Shown here piece by piece: positions 37,322 through 45,343 of a DNA stretch of 64,000 nucleotides (the stretch's first letter is position 1; each line of letters opens with the position of its first letter). This stretch comes from Roseicyclus salinarum (GTDB lineage: Bacteria > Pseudomonadota > Alphaproteobacteria > Rhodobacterales > Rhodobacteraceae), in the NCBI RefSeq assembly GCF_029624655.1, contig NZ_JARRSA010000006.1, forward strand, positions 1 through 64,000. The letters are read 5' to 3'. The notes beneath the pieces are model-generated. The model had not been told where the DNA came from. It saw only the letters and a program-made list of their open reading frames with translations, and did no database searches. The translations under genes were made by a program, and so were the position numbers.

Positions 37322-37711
37322 TCGTCAATCCTGGCCGGGCTGTCCTCGGCGCGCATCGTTCACGCGCACCACACCGGCGGGGCGGAGTATGCGCCGCGCG
37401 TGCGGTCCGTCCTTCCGCTGGCCCGGCCTGACGGCGGCGTGGCGGCGGACGCGCCGCTCCACCACCTCGCGCCCGGCAGGTTGATGGCCGCGCTCGCGTC
37501 GGAATACCTCTTTGCCGAGGTCGCGGACGCGCTGATGGACAGCCTCGCCAGCGAGAACGCGGCGCGCCTCAGGACCATGGACGCCGCCTCCCGGAACATC
37601 GACGAAAAGCTCGAGCGCCTGCACCGCGACGAGCATGTCGCCCGGCAGGAGGAGATGACGGCCGACATGCTGGACGTCGTGACCGGCGCCGAGGCGATCT
37701 TCAACGGATGA
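37322..37711 (+). pseudogene. C-terminal remnant of an F-type ATPase gamma subunit gene
   Basis: The frame is open from 37322 (after a TAA at 37319-37321) to the stop at 37709-37711. Its 129 residues match only the last 45 percent of F1 gamma. LASENAARLRTMDAASRNI, ARQEEMTADMLDVVTGAEAI and the upstream APRVRSVLPLARP follow the family C-terminus closely. No N-terminal half, start codon with ribosome site, or other atp gene is present. The piece abuts the cbpA promoter region. Gamma is the last gene of the alternative Na+-type (N-ATPase) operon, so this is probably a scar left by deletion of such an operon. Confidence 0.8.
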
Positions 37712-37717
37712 GCGCGC

Positions 37718-38295
37718 TCAGCCGAGCACCCGTTCCCAAGCCGCGCCGATCCCGCCGGCGCCGAGGATGCGGGCCTCGCCCTTGAACAGGAAGGCGCTCG
37801 GCCGCACGCACCAAACGACCCGGCCGGGCGCGCGCACGATGGCGAGACGCCCGAAATCCGAGGCATGAGCGACGGCGAATGACGTGTAGCGCCCCGGTTC
37901 GCGGCCTCCATCATGCCGGGGCCGCCGCCCGTGACCACGACGAGGCGGTTGCCGAAAGGCCCCTCGGCCCGCCCGACGATGCGCCCGAATTCGCGGGCGA
38001 CCTCGTAGTAGCGGCTTTTCTCCAGAACGCGGCGGGCGACGCGCAGGCGGTCGGCCAGCTCCGCGTCGCCGGGGTCGTCCGCGACCTGCCGCGCGAGGTC
38101 GTCCATGCAGCGGCGCGCCGCGGCGGGTTCGGGCACGCGGGTGCTGCCGAGGACGACGATGGAATATGCGACGCCGTGCTCCTGCAGAAGCTTCTCGGCC
38201 TTGGATTAGTCGAGCTGGAGCCTCAGGCCGCGATTGTCGTCGCGGTTTAGGAACGCGACGTCCCGGTCGGCGGGCGTGTAATTCGCCGATTGCAT
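37718..38295 (-). pseudogene. Broken LOG-family (TIGR00730-type) gene: in-frame stop and frame change
   Basis: From ATG 38295 the frame reads MQSANYTPADRDVAFLNRD and on to LRLQLD, then an in-frame TAA at 38208-38206. It continues with SKAEKLLQEHGVAYSIVV, LGSTRVPEP and the nucleotide-binding GGGPGMMEAANRGA near 37888. The text before and after the TAA is in one frame and reads as one protein. After NRGA the homology ends; a second frame (YTSFAVAHASDFG to AWERVLG) runs to a stop at 37718 and may be the tail of another gene joined by deletion. LOG proteins are nucleotide 5'-monophosphate phosphoribohydrolases. The gene faces the ATPase remnant. Confidence 0.78.
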
Positions 38296-38513
38296 GATGG
38301 CCCCCGTGCCCCTCCATTGAACCCCGCGCCGGGCCTTGCGCCATTGACGCAGGTCAAGACCGGCGCCTGGTATCGAAGGTTTCGCGCGGCCGGTTGTCTC
38401 TGGCAGCGCGTTGCGCGGCGGGCCGTCCATCCCGCGCCTTACCTGGGTCAAGGCGTGGGCGTCGCAATGGGCGCTATCATGGCGATCTCGAAACACCGAC
38501 CGGGAGAGACCCC

Positions 38514-38798
38514 ATGCCGACCGACGCCTATATCCAGCACCTCGAAGACCGGCTTGCGACCGTCGATGCCCAGCTTGCCCGCGCGAGGACGGCGATCGAC
38601 GAGGGCCTTTCGGAGGACCGGTCGAAGGCGCTGGAGACGTGGACCCACCTCAAGCAGCGCCACGAGGACCTCGCCGGCCGGATCGCCGCCGCCAGGAAGG
38701 ACGGGGCGTCCGACTGGTCGGCGCTTCACACCAGCTTCCGGGAGGAAGCCGACGCGCTGTCGGACACGCTGGAAAGCTGGCTGACCCGGCTGACCTGA
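38514..38798 (+). CDS. Small helical protein, function unknown
   Basis: 94 aa, charged and probably coiled-coil (YIQHLEDRLATVDAQLARAR; TWTHLKQRHEDLAGRIAAAR; ADALSDTLESWLTRL). No signal peptide or membrane segment. GGGAGAGACCCC is a good ribosome site for the ATG at 38514. I do not recognise the family. It ends 28 bases before the convergent corA stop. Codon usage and the heptad-like pattern support coding. Confidence 0.7.
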   Translation: MPTDAYIQHLEDRLATVDAQLARARTAIDEGLSEDRSKALETWTHLKQRHEDLAGRIAAARKDGASDWSALHTSFREEADALSDTLESWLTRLT

Positions 38799-38826
38799 GC
38801 CGATCCGGTCCGCCGGGGCGCGGCGT

Positions 38827-39909
38827 CTAGCGCAGCCAGCCCTTCTTCCAGATGTACCAGATCAGCCCGGCGGCCGACGCGCACATCAGCAGAATCGAGA
38901 ACGGGTAGCCCAGGTACCAGCCGAGTTCGGGCATGTTCCACGGCGAGGCGCTGCGGTCGAAGTTCATGCCGTAGACGCTGGCGATGAAGCTCAGCGGCAT
39001 GAACACGGTCGCCACGATGGTCAGGACCTTCATCACCTCGTTGATCTTGACGCTGACGCTGGAGATGTGGACGTCCACCAGTTCCGAGGCGATCTCGCGG
39101 TAGGTCTCGACGATGTCGATCAGTTGTATCGTGTGGTCGTAGCAGTCGCGCAGGAACGGCCGTGTCGTGGCGGCGATCAGGGGATGCTCGTCGCGGATAA
39201 GCGTGTTGAACACCTCGCGGTGCGGCCAGATCGCGCGGCGCATCACCAGAAGCTGACGCTTCAACCCGTGAATGTCCGACACGTCGCGGTTGTCGGAAGT
39301 GGCGAGGACACGGTCTTCCAGCGCGCCTAGCGCCTCGCCGATCTGCTCGAGCACGGGAAAATATCCGTCCACGATCGCGTCGAGCAGCGCATAGCAAAGG
39401 TAGTCCGACCCCGCGTCCCGAATGTGGCCCTTGGCCCGCCGCAGGCGGTCGCGCACCGCGTCGAAGCAGTTCGCGGGCTGTTCCCTGACCGTGACGAGGT
39501 AGCCGTCGCCGACGAAGAAGGCGACCTGCCGGGTCCGCAGCGGGCCGTAGCCGTGCGGCGTCAGGGCCACGATGAAGAGGTGGTCCTCGTATTCCTCGAC
39601 CTTGGGGCGCTGATCGGCGTCGACGGCATCCTCCAGCGCCAGTTCGTGCAGTCCGAACTGCGCACCGATCGCGGACAGGAAGCCCGCATCGACGGACCTG
39701 ACGATGTCGATCCAGATGACGCGGGATTGCGCCCGCATCCGGGCAATGGCGGCGAGATCGGCGTCAGACGTCTCGAGCAGGTCGTCGGCGCCATAGGCCA
39801 TCACGGTGACGCTGGGCCGGCCGGCAGGGGCGGCGGTGTCCGCATCCTCGGGTGACGCGCTTTCGGCGGCGGACCGCTGCGTCCATTTCGGCCCCGGTTC
39901 GAGCTTCAA
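38827..39909 (-). CDS. corA: CorA-family Mg2+ (divalent cation) channel
   Basis: 360 aa. The long cytoplasmic funnel domain ends in two membrane helices with the signature YGMNF (GMN at 314-316), then a basic WKKGWLR tail. It mediates Mg2+ (also Co2+/Ni2+) influx as a pentamer. The start is probably TTG at 39909, preceded by GGTGGAGGAG at five bases; the next in-frame ATG lies well inside the conserved domain. Transcription is divergent from the TetR operon. Confidence 0.9.
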   Translation of the reverse strand: MKLEPGPKWTQRSAAESASPEDADTAAPAGRPSVTVMAYGADDLLETSDADLAAIARMRAQSRVIWIDIVRSVDAGFLSAIGAQFGLHELALEDAVDADQRPKVEEYEDHLFIVALTPHGYGPLRTRQVAFFVGDGYLVTVREQPANCFDAVRDRLRRAKGHIRDAGSDYLCYALLDAIVDGYFPVLEQIGEALGALEDRVLATSDNRDVSDIHGLKRQLLVMRRAIWPHREVFNTLIRDEHPLIAATTRPFLRDCYDHTIQLIDIVETYREIASELVDVHISSVSVKINEVMKVLTIVATVFMPLSFIASVYGMNFDRSASPWNMPELGWYLGYPFSILLMCASAAGLIWYIWKKGWLR

Positions 39910-40267
39910 CAGAGCTCCTCCACCTCGTGAGAACCTGCGCGGGGCATAGTAGGCGTCGAGGCGCGCTCCGCCTACTCGAAAATTGCCTCCCGTTTCACAG
40001 GCCGCACAAGGAGCGCGGGCCAGAGAGGCGGCAACGAAAGAAATTGACATCAGTTTCATTTTTTGATCAGCCTGGATGGCGGGGCGCTGGACGACGGGGG
40101 TGCCCCGCGCCATCGGAGGACACGGTCGTGCGGCGAGGGGATGCGATGGGCGACAACGGACCAGTCTCGAGCGTCGTGCCGCGGTGCCGGCGGGGCATCC
40201 CCGTCGCGCACATGGTTTCCGCAAGCCGCGACACGGCGGGCGTCTGGGGAACGTGGGGGGCGCAGCC
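39910..40267. other. 358-bp divergent region between corA and the TetR gene
   Basis: It contains the corA ribosome site and, at 40040-40057, a TetR-like palindrome overlapping TTGACA. From 40058 to 40250 I see no gene or structure; if transcription starts near 40075 the TetR mRNA has a leader of nearly 200 bases. The ribosome site GGGGGG lies a few bases before the ATG at 40268. Confidence 0.5.
40040..40057. promoter_or_regulatory. Candidate TetR operator overlapping a -35 box
   Basis: GAAATTGA (40040-40047) and TCAGTTTC (40050-40057) form an inverted repeat with one mismatch around CA. The repeat overlaps TTGACA at 40044-40049, so a bound dimer would block the promoter. TetR proteins commonly autoregulate through such dyads. 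Confidence 0.5.
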
Positions 40268-40942
40268 ATGGGTGCGATGACCATGCCGCCAACGTCGAAA
40301 GGTGGGGCGACCGGGACGAGCACAGGCTTCCTCGACTGGCTGGCCGAGGGTCGCGCGGCGCTGCGAAAGGGCGAGCGCACGCGCAACGACCTCGTGGTGA
40401 GTTGCGCCCGCCTTCTGGCCGACGCGCCGTTCGAGCAGCTTACCGTTTCGACCCTCTGCAAGGCGGCCGGCGTGGCGCACGGCACGTTCTACATCTACTT
40501 CGCGAACCTCAACGCGGTCTCGGCCGAAGTTCTCGGGCAGTTCGTCGATCACGTGCAGCTCGAGATGCGCGCCGCTACCCGGCGCGGCGGCGATCCGACG
40601 CGCAACGCGACCGGGGCCTACATGCGCCTTTTCGAGGAGAACGCGGGGCTCATGAAATGCCTCGTCACCGGGATGGACGCCTTTCCCGAGGCGCGGGCGG
40701 CCTTCCAGCGGCTGAACCACGAATGGGCCAGAACGGTCGTCCGGGCCGCGCGCAGGGGCGGCGGCGACGCGCGGTCCGAGGCGGAGATGATGCGCCGCGC
40801 CTATGCGCTTGGGGGCATGGTGGACCAGTACCTGTCGGCGCTTTTCGTGACGGGCGACCCCTGGGTCCGCGCCCTGTCGGAGGACCGCGAGGAGGTCCTC
40901 GATCTGTTCACCGACCTTTGGAAAAGGGGCATGGCGCCATGA
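40268..40942 (+). CDS. TetR-family transcriptional regulator
   Basis: 224 aa. The N-terminal TetR helix-turn-helix is clear (LVVSCARLLADAPFEQLTV, then LCKAAGVAHGTFYIYF, about 40-85). The all-helical C-terminal domain would bind the effector. GGGGGGCG precedes the ATG at 40268. It is the first gene of an operon in which its stop overlaps the start of a CoA ligase (ATGA), so it probably senses an acyl-CoA or aromatic acid handled by the two downstream enzymes and represses its own operon. Confidence 0.9.
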   Translation: MGAMTMPPTSKGGATGTSTGFLDWLAEGRAALRKGERTRNDLVVSCARLLADAPFEQLTVSTLCKAAGVAHGTFYIYFANLNAVSAEVLGQFVDHVQLEMRAATRRGGDPTRNATGAYMRLFEENAGLMKCLVTGMDAFPEARAAFQRLNHEWARTVVRAARRGGGDARSEAEMMRRAYALGGMVDQYLSALFVTGDPWVRALSEDREEVLDLFTDLWKRGMAP

Positions 40943-42243
40943 GCCTTCTTGCCGACGGCCACCGCATTCCGCTGGCGCAGCTTGCGGCGCACCGGCAGGC
41001 CGCGTGGGCGCGGCAGGCCGATTACGTCGCGGCCAACTCGCCCTTCTTCCAGCGGCTCTGGGACGGCAAGGCGCCGCCCGCGCGGCTGGAGGACCTGCCC
41101 GAGCTTCCGTTTTCCGACAAGGCGGGCCTGCGCCTGTCTCAACCGGCGCATCCGCCCTTCGGCGACTACCTCGCCGCGCCCCGCGAGGCGGTGTCGCGGC
41201 TTCACCGGACCTCCGGCACGACCGGCCAGGCGATGAACCTCGCGATGAGCGCGCGCGACTGCGCGATCACGGAGGCCGTCGGAGGACGCGCGCAGTCGCT
41301 CGCGGGGCTGCGGCCGGGCATGACTGTCGTGCATTGCCTGAACTACCAGATGTGGATGGGCGGCCTGACCGACCACCTGACGCTCGAGCGCACGGGCGCG
41401 ACGGTGGTGCCCTTCGGCGTCGGCTCGACCGAGCTTCTGGTACGCACGATCCTGGACATCGGGATCGACGCGATCTCGTGCACGCCGTCCTATCCCGCCG
41501 TCCTCGAGCGCGTCCTGGCCGAGAAGTTTCCGCATCTCGCGCCAGCCGACCTCGGCCTGAGGCTCGGGCTGTTCGGTGGCGAGCCGGGGCTTGACGATCC
41601 GGCCTTTCGCCAGCGCATCCGCGACACATGGGGGATGGAGCCGCGCAACGCGAATTACGGCGTCTCGGACGTGTTCTGCAATTTCGCGGCCCAGTGCGCG
41701 CACGAGACCGACCTGCATTTCGTCGCTCACGACGTGCTGCATGTCGAGCTGATCGACCCCGACAGCGGCACGCCGAAGCCCCTCGAAGGCGGGGCGGAGG
41801 GCGAGCTGGTGCTGACCCATCTCGACCGTGAATGCCAGCCGCTCGTGCGGTTCCGCACCGGCGACATCGTCGCCGTTCGCGGCACGGAGCCCTGCGCCTG
41901 CGGCTGCACCGGTTTCCGCTTTCGCGTCGTGGGGCGTTCGGACGACATGGTGGTGGTCCGCGGTCTCAACATGTTCCCGACCATGGTGGCCGCGGTCGTC
42001 GGCGGCTTCGCCGAGCTATCGGGCGACTACCGGATCGTGCTCGACGCGCCGCCGCCCCACGACGTGCTTCCGGTGCAGGCCGAGCTGGCCCGGGGACAGG
42101 CCGACGACGGCACGCTCGTGCCGCGCCTCGAGGCCGAACTGAAGCGCAGGCTGGGGGCGAGCGCGAAGGCCACGATCGTGCCCGCAGGCACATTCCCGGC
42201 AACCGAAGGCAAGACCCGCCGCGTCATCAGGACCTACGCATGA
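40939..42243 (+). CDS. Phenylacetate-CoA ligase-like AMP-forming enzyme
   Basis: 434 aa, the length of PaaK. The ATP loop HRTSGTTGQAMN, YGVSD before the adenylate pocket, RTGDIVAV, GRSDDMVVVRGLNMFPT and a C-terminal GKTRRV lysine are typical of the PaaK family. It would activate an aryl or alkyl carboxylate to its CoA thioester. ATGA overlaps bind it to the TetR gene upstream and the enoyl-CoA hydratase downstream. The rest of the phenylacetate pathway (paaABCDE, paaG, paaZ) is absent, so phenylacetate itself need not be the substrate. Confidence 0.88.
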   Translation: MSLLADGHRIPLAQLAAHRQAAWARQADYVAANSPFFQRLWDGKAPPARLEDLPELPFSDKAGLRLSQPAHPPFGDYLAAPREAVSRLHRTSGTTGQAMNLAMSARDCAITEAVGGRAQSLAGLRPGMTVVHCLNYQMWMGGLTDHLTLERTGATVVPFGVGSTELLVRTILDIGIDAISCTPSYPAVLERVLAEKFPHLAPADLGLRLGLFGGEPGLDDPAFRQRIRDTWGMEPRNANYGVSDVFCNFAAQCAHETDLHFVAHDVLHVELIDPDSGTPKPLEGGAEGELVLTHLDRECQPLVRFRTGDIVAVRGTEPCACGCTGFRFRVVGRSDDMVVVRGLNMFPTMVAAVVGGFAELSGDYRIVLDAPPPHDVLPVQAELARGQADDGTLVPRLEAELKRRLGASAKATIVPAGTFPATEGKTRRVIRTYA

Positions 42244-43001
42244 GCGATTTCACCTACGACACGATTCTGTCCACGATGACCGGAGAGGGCGTGCGCACGA
42301 TCTCGCTCAACCGGCCGGACGCGCTGAACGCCATGAACCGAAGGCTGATCGACGAGGTCGCCATCGCCTTCGACGACGCCAACCGGGACACTGGGACGCT
42401 CGCCATCGTCTTCACGGGCGAGGGGCGGGCGTTCTGTGCGGGCGACGACCGGCGCGAACACGTCCACCCCGAAACTGAGGCGCAGGCCCGCGACGTCGTC
42501 GATGCGATCCAGCGCGCGACCGAGGCCATCGTCTTCGGCGCCAAGCCCGTGGTGGGCGCGATCAACGGCTGGGCCGTGGGCGGGGGCCTGGAGTGGGCGA
42601 TGAACTGCGACTTCCCGATCTGGGCCGAAAGCGCGCGGGGCTTCTTTCCCGAGGTGTCGCTGAACCTGTTCGTGACGGGCGCGGTGACGGCGCTTCTTCC
42701 GGCCATCGTGGGTCCGCTGAAGGCGCGCGAGATGCTGTTCCTCGGCGAGCGCTACACGGCGCAGGACTTCGCGGCCTGTGGCGTGGCGTGGAAGGTCGTC
42801 CCCGATGCCGCCCTGCTGGACGAGGCGGGGCGGACCGCCGCGCGCCTCGCCGCGCTGCCGACCCTGTCGGCGCGGGCCATGAAGCGCGTGCTCAACCAGG
42901 TCTCCGCCGGGGCGGTGCGCAGGGCCATGAGCCTCGAGACGGAGGCGACCGTCGCGGGGTTCCTCGACCCCGAAACGACACGGCGGCTTGCGTCGTTCTA
43001 G
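42240..43001 (+). CDS. Enoyl-CoA hydratase/isomerase family protein
   Basis: 253 aa crotonase fold. SLNRPDALNAMNRRLIDE and AFCAGDDRREHV (oxyanion-hole strand) are typical, as is GWAVGGGLEWAMNCDF (second oxyanion glycine). The usual catalytic glutamates are not both obvious: the GLEWA segment and FFPEVSLNLF supply one probable Glu, so hydratase, isomerase or another crotonase reaction is possible. Coupled by ATGA to the CoA ligase, it should act on that enzyme's product. Confidence 0.88.
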   Translation: MSDFTYDTILSTMTGEGVRTISLNRPDALNAMNRRLIDEVAIAFDDANRDTGTLAIVFTGEGRAFCAGDDRREHVHPETEAQARDVVDAIQRATEAIVFGAKPVVGAINGWAVGGGLEWAMNCDFPIWAESARGFFPEVSLNLFVTGAVTALLPAIVGPLKAREMLFLGERYTAQDFAACGVAWKVVPDAALLDEAGRTAARLAALPTLSARAMKRVLNQVSAGAVRRAMSLETEATVAGFLDPETTRRLASF

Positions 43002-43030
43002 CCGTTTGGCGGCGGGCCCGGGAACCGGGG

Positions 43031-44365
43031 TCAGTAGACGATGCGGTAGAACCTCGGCGCGGCCCAGTCCGGCAGGCCTTCGATGCCGCAGAAGCCGACC
43101 TCGCCGCCCGCTGTCGCCTCGACATGCTGGTCGCTGATCACCGACACGCCGTCGATGCCGCCGACGTCCGCCGTGAAGCTGACCGCCCCGCCGGCCACCA
43201 CGCGGGAGCCGTACATCTTGAAGCCCGACGGGACCCGAAGGCCGCCGAGGGTGAAGAACTGCGCCCCGCCGCCCGGCGCGCAATTGTCATCGACCCCCAT
43301 GCGGATGCCGGCCGCCCCGGTGATCGAGTCGACCGACGTGCTGGTGGTGACGACGGTCACGTCCTCAACGGCGGTTCCGGATCCGAATGCGATCTCGCAA
43401 TTCGTGATCAGGACGCCCTCGCGCAGCACGGTGTCGTTGGTCACGCGGACACGCTGGTTGCCGTTGGCGCAGGAAACCTGGTGGATCCGGCCCGTCTGCC
43501 ACACCGTGGCGTCGATCGGGTCCTGCCAGTTCAGGGTCACGACGTCCGTGGAGGTCAGGAATTCGGGATAGGCCGGCGATCCCGGGCTGGCCAGCGTCTG
43601 CAGCATCGCGCCCACGCGGCCGGCCGCGTCGATCTCGTAGTAGCCGTCGCGCAGCGCGTCCTCGATGCCGATGTTGGACGCCCAACCGCCATTGGGCAGC
43701 ACCACGTCGCGCCGGTCGGGCATCGAGACGATGGCGCCTCTTTCGTAGACGTTGTTGTTGTTCAGCGAGGCGTATCCATTGGAATGGATGCAGAAGCCCG
43801 ACGTGTAGGTGTTGCCGCTCGTCACGGCGACATACTCGTCTCCGACGAAGCCCTCGAGCATGCAGGTCGGGAAGTAGGTGTTGGCGATGGACCTGCGGAC
43901 CACGTCGAAGCTGTCGACGCCGACGAACGACAAAAGGAAGGTGCGCACGCCGTTGCCCCGTGCCGCCATCCGCGCGGTATCGACCATCACCGCGTCCGTG
44001 GCGCCGAGGGAGGGCGTGAACGCCCGCGTCGCCTGATCCCAGATCCCGAACACGATGTCCTCGGGCAGAAGCACGCTGCCGTGCAGGTCGGACGGAAGGG
44101 CGTCGTGCACCATCCGCAGCGCGGCGTCGATCGCCTCGGCCTCGCCTTGCGTCTGGCGCGCGACGAGCGCCGCATGCGCCGCGCTGTCGGCCGCGATCTG
44201 GAGATGCGTCCTGAGCCGGATCGAGTTCGAGACGTCGAGGGCGATCCCGCCAAGCGCGCAGGACACGACGAACATGATCAGGCCGAAGGCCGTCATCGCC
44301 CCGTCCTCGCGCGCCAGAAGCGACGCGGATTTCCGGACCAGACCTTGCATGAGCATTTTCATCAT
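43031..44365 (-). CDS. TadG-like pilus-assembly/surface protein
   Basis: 444 aa. Near the N-terminus, REDGAMTAFGLIMFVVSCALGGIALDVSNSI is a TadE/TadG-type membrane segment (shown here only in outline), followed by RLRTHLQIAADSAAHAA, the hallmark of TadG-like proteins. The remaining about 350 residues are extracytoplasmic, with four or five Cys and many aromatic and polar residues. The start at 44365 overlaps the stop of the TadE-like gene (ATGA). Tad systems build Flp pili; no tad secretion genes are close, so this set is an orphan. Confidence 0.82.
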   Translation of the reverse strand: MMKMLMQGLVRKSASLLAREDGAMTAFGLIMFVVSCALGGIALDVSNSIRLRTHLQIAADSAAHAALVARQTQGEAEAIDAALRMVHDALPSDLHGSVLLPEDIVFGIWDQATRAFTPSLGATDAVMVDTARMAARGNGVRTFLLSFVGVDSFDVVRRSIANTYFPTCMLEGFVGDEYVAVTSGNTYTSGFCIHSNGYASLNNNNVYERGAIVSMPDRRDVVLPNGGWASNIGIEDALRDGYYEIDAAGRVGAMLQTLASPGSPAYPEFLTSTDVVTLNWQDPIDATVWQTGRIHQVSCANGNQRVRVTNDTVLREGVLITNCEIAFGSGTAVEDVTVVTTSTSVDSITGAAGIRMGVDDNCAPGGGAQFFTLGGLRVPSGFKMYGSRVVAGGAVSFTADVGGIDGVSVISDQHVEATAGGEVGFCGIEGLPDWAAPRFYRIVY

Positions 44366-44763
44366 AGCCACTCCAGCCTGTGACTTCCCGTGAACACCAC
44401 GGCGCTCGAGGACGAGTTCCCGAGCATTCCCATGAGGTGCAGCGCGGTCCACGGGATGCGGACGATGGTGTTGACGGTGTTTCCGTTGATCGCGACGATG
44501 GCGTCCGCTTCCGGGTAAAGGGACTGAAGCTGCGCTTCTATGTAGGCCTCGGTTTCGGTCGGTGTCTTGAAGCGGCCGATCGACATCTGCCGGTTCCCGT
44601 CCTGGATGCTCTGCGTCACCGTCGAGTAGCTCTGGAAGGTGTTGGTGGCATCGACGATCAGGCCGGTCAGCACCGTCATGAGGACGAACCAGAACAGGAC
44701 CTCGACGGTGGCTGTTCCCGACTCGGACCTCGCGAAGGCTGTCATCTTGGATGTCAGCGGCAT
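44362..44763 (-). CDS. TadE-like protein
   Basis: 133 aa. FARSESGTATVEVLFWFVLMT is the TadE N-terminal pattern (ExGxxxVE plus one membrane helix), followed by a short outer domain with a VNTIVRIPW segment. It starts one base after the stop of the upstream TadE-like gene, within reach of a GGAGG site. It probably acts with the other two genes of the set as a minor pilin or envelope component. Confidence 0.8.
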   Translation of the reverse strand: MPLTSKMTAFARSESGTATVEVLFWFVLMTVLTGLIVDATNTFQSYSTVTQSIQDGNRQMSIGRFKTPTETEAYIEAQLQSLYPEADAIVAINGNTVNTIVRIPWTALHLMGMLGNSSSSAVVFTGSHRLEWL

Positions 44764-44764
44764 G

Positions 44765-45190
44765 TCACGCCTCCAGGTCTTCCTTGAACCTGCTGGTCCA
44801 GATCGTGATGGATGCATCGTTCGAAAGCGCCGCGATCAGTCCGAAGATGTCGATGCCCGAGATCGGCACGGTGACCCGCGTGTGCACGATGCCGTCCTGC
44901 ACGAAGCTGTCCACCGTGCCGAAGGTCGTGCCGTCGGCGGTCCTGAGCTGGGCCTGGATCAGCTGTTCGGTCTGCAGGTTTGTGGTGAACACTCCGACCG
45001 ACCGCAGCCTGGTGCCGTCCTCGATCACGCGCACGATGTTGGAGCGGTTGAACAGGATGTAGGTGGCGTCGGTCACGATCATGAAGAACGTCATGACGAA
45101 CGGCAGCCAAAGGACGAAGGATATCGTCTCGACGCCGCCGCGTTCGCCCTTCAGGAAGGCTGCAAGTCTGGAAATAGCGATGTGAGGCAC
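44765..45190 (-). CDS. TadE-like protein, first gene of the orphan set
   Basis: About 141 aa from a GTG at 45190. AFLKGERGGVETISFVLWLPF is the TadE N-terminal motif with one membrane helix, and the remainder is extracytoplasmic. The GTG is preferred because TadE proteins start about ten residues before the ExG motif. An in-frame ATG at 45262 would add 24 unconvincing residues. The next two genes follow with one-base and ATGA spacing. An AT-rich stretch (45218-45232) just upstream may hold the promoter. Confidence 0.78.
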   Translation of the reverse strand: MPHIAISRLAAFLKGERGGVETISFVLWLPFVMTFFMIVTDATYILFNRSNIVRVIEDGTRLRSVGVFTTNLQTEQLIQAQLRTADGTTFGTVDSFVQDGIVHTRVTVPISGIDIFGLIAALSNDASITIWTSRFKEDLEA

Positions 45191-45343
45191 GTCCGTTCTG
45201 CATCCTAAAGTTGTCAACGTATAATAATCGGCGACCATTGCGGCGACACCTAGGCCAAACATTGACTTGAATGCGAGGGATGTCCCCGGCGCGCCTCGAC
45301 CGGAGGTCCGACGCGGCCGGGGCTTGGGAGGGCAGGGCGCGGC

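Noticed and set aside
45217-45232. TTGACA-like and TATAAT-like hexamers before the TadE-like gene
   Set aside because: Orientation and spacing do not make a proper promoter for the minus-strand gene; noted only as AT-rich.
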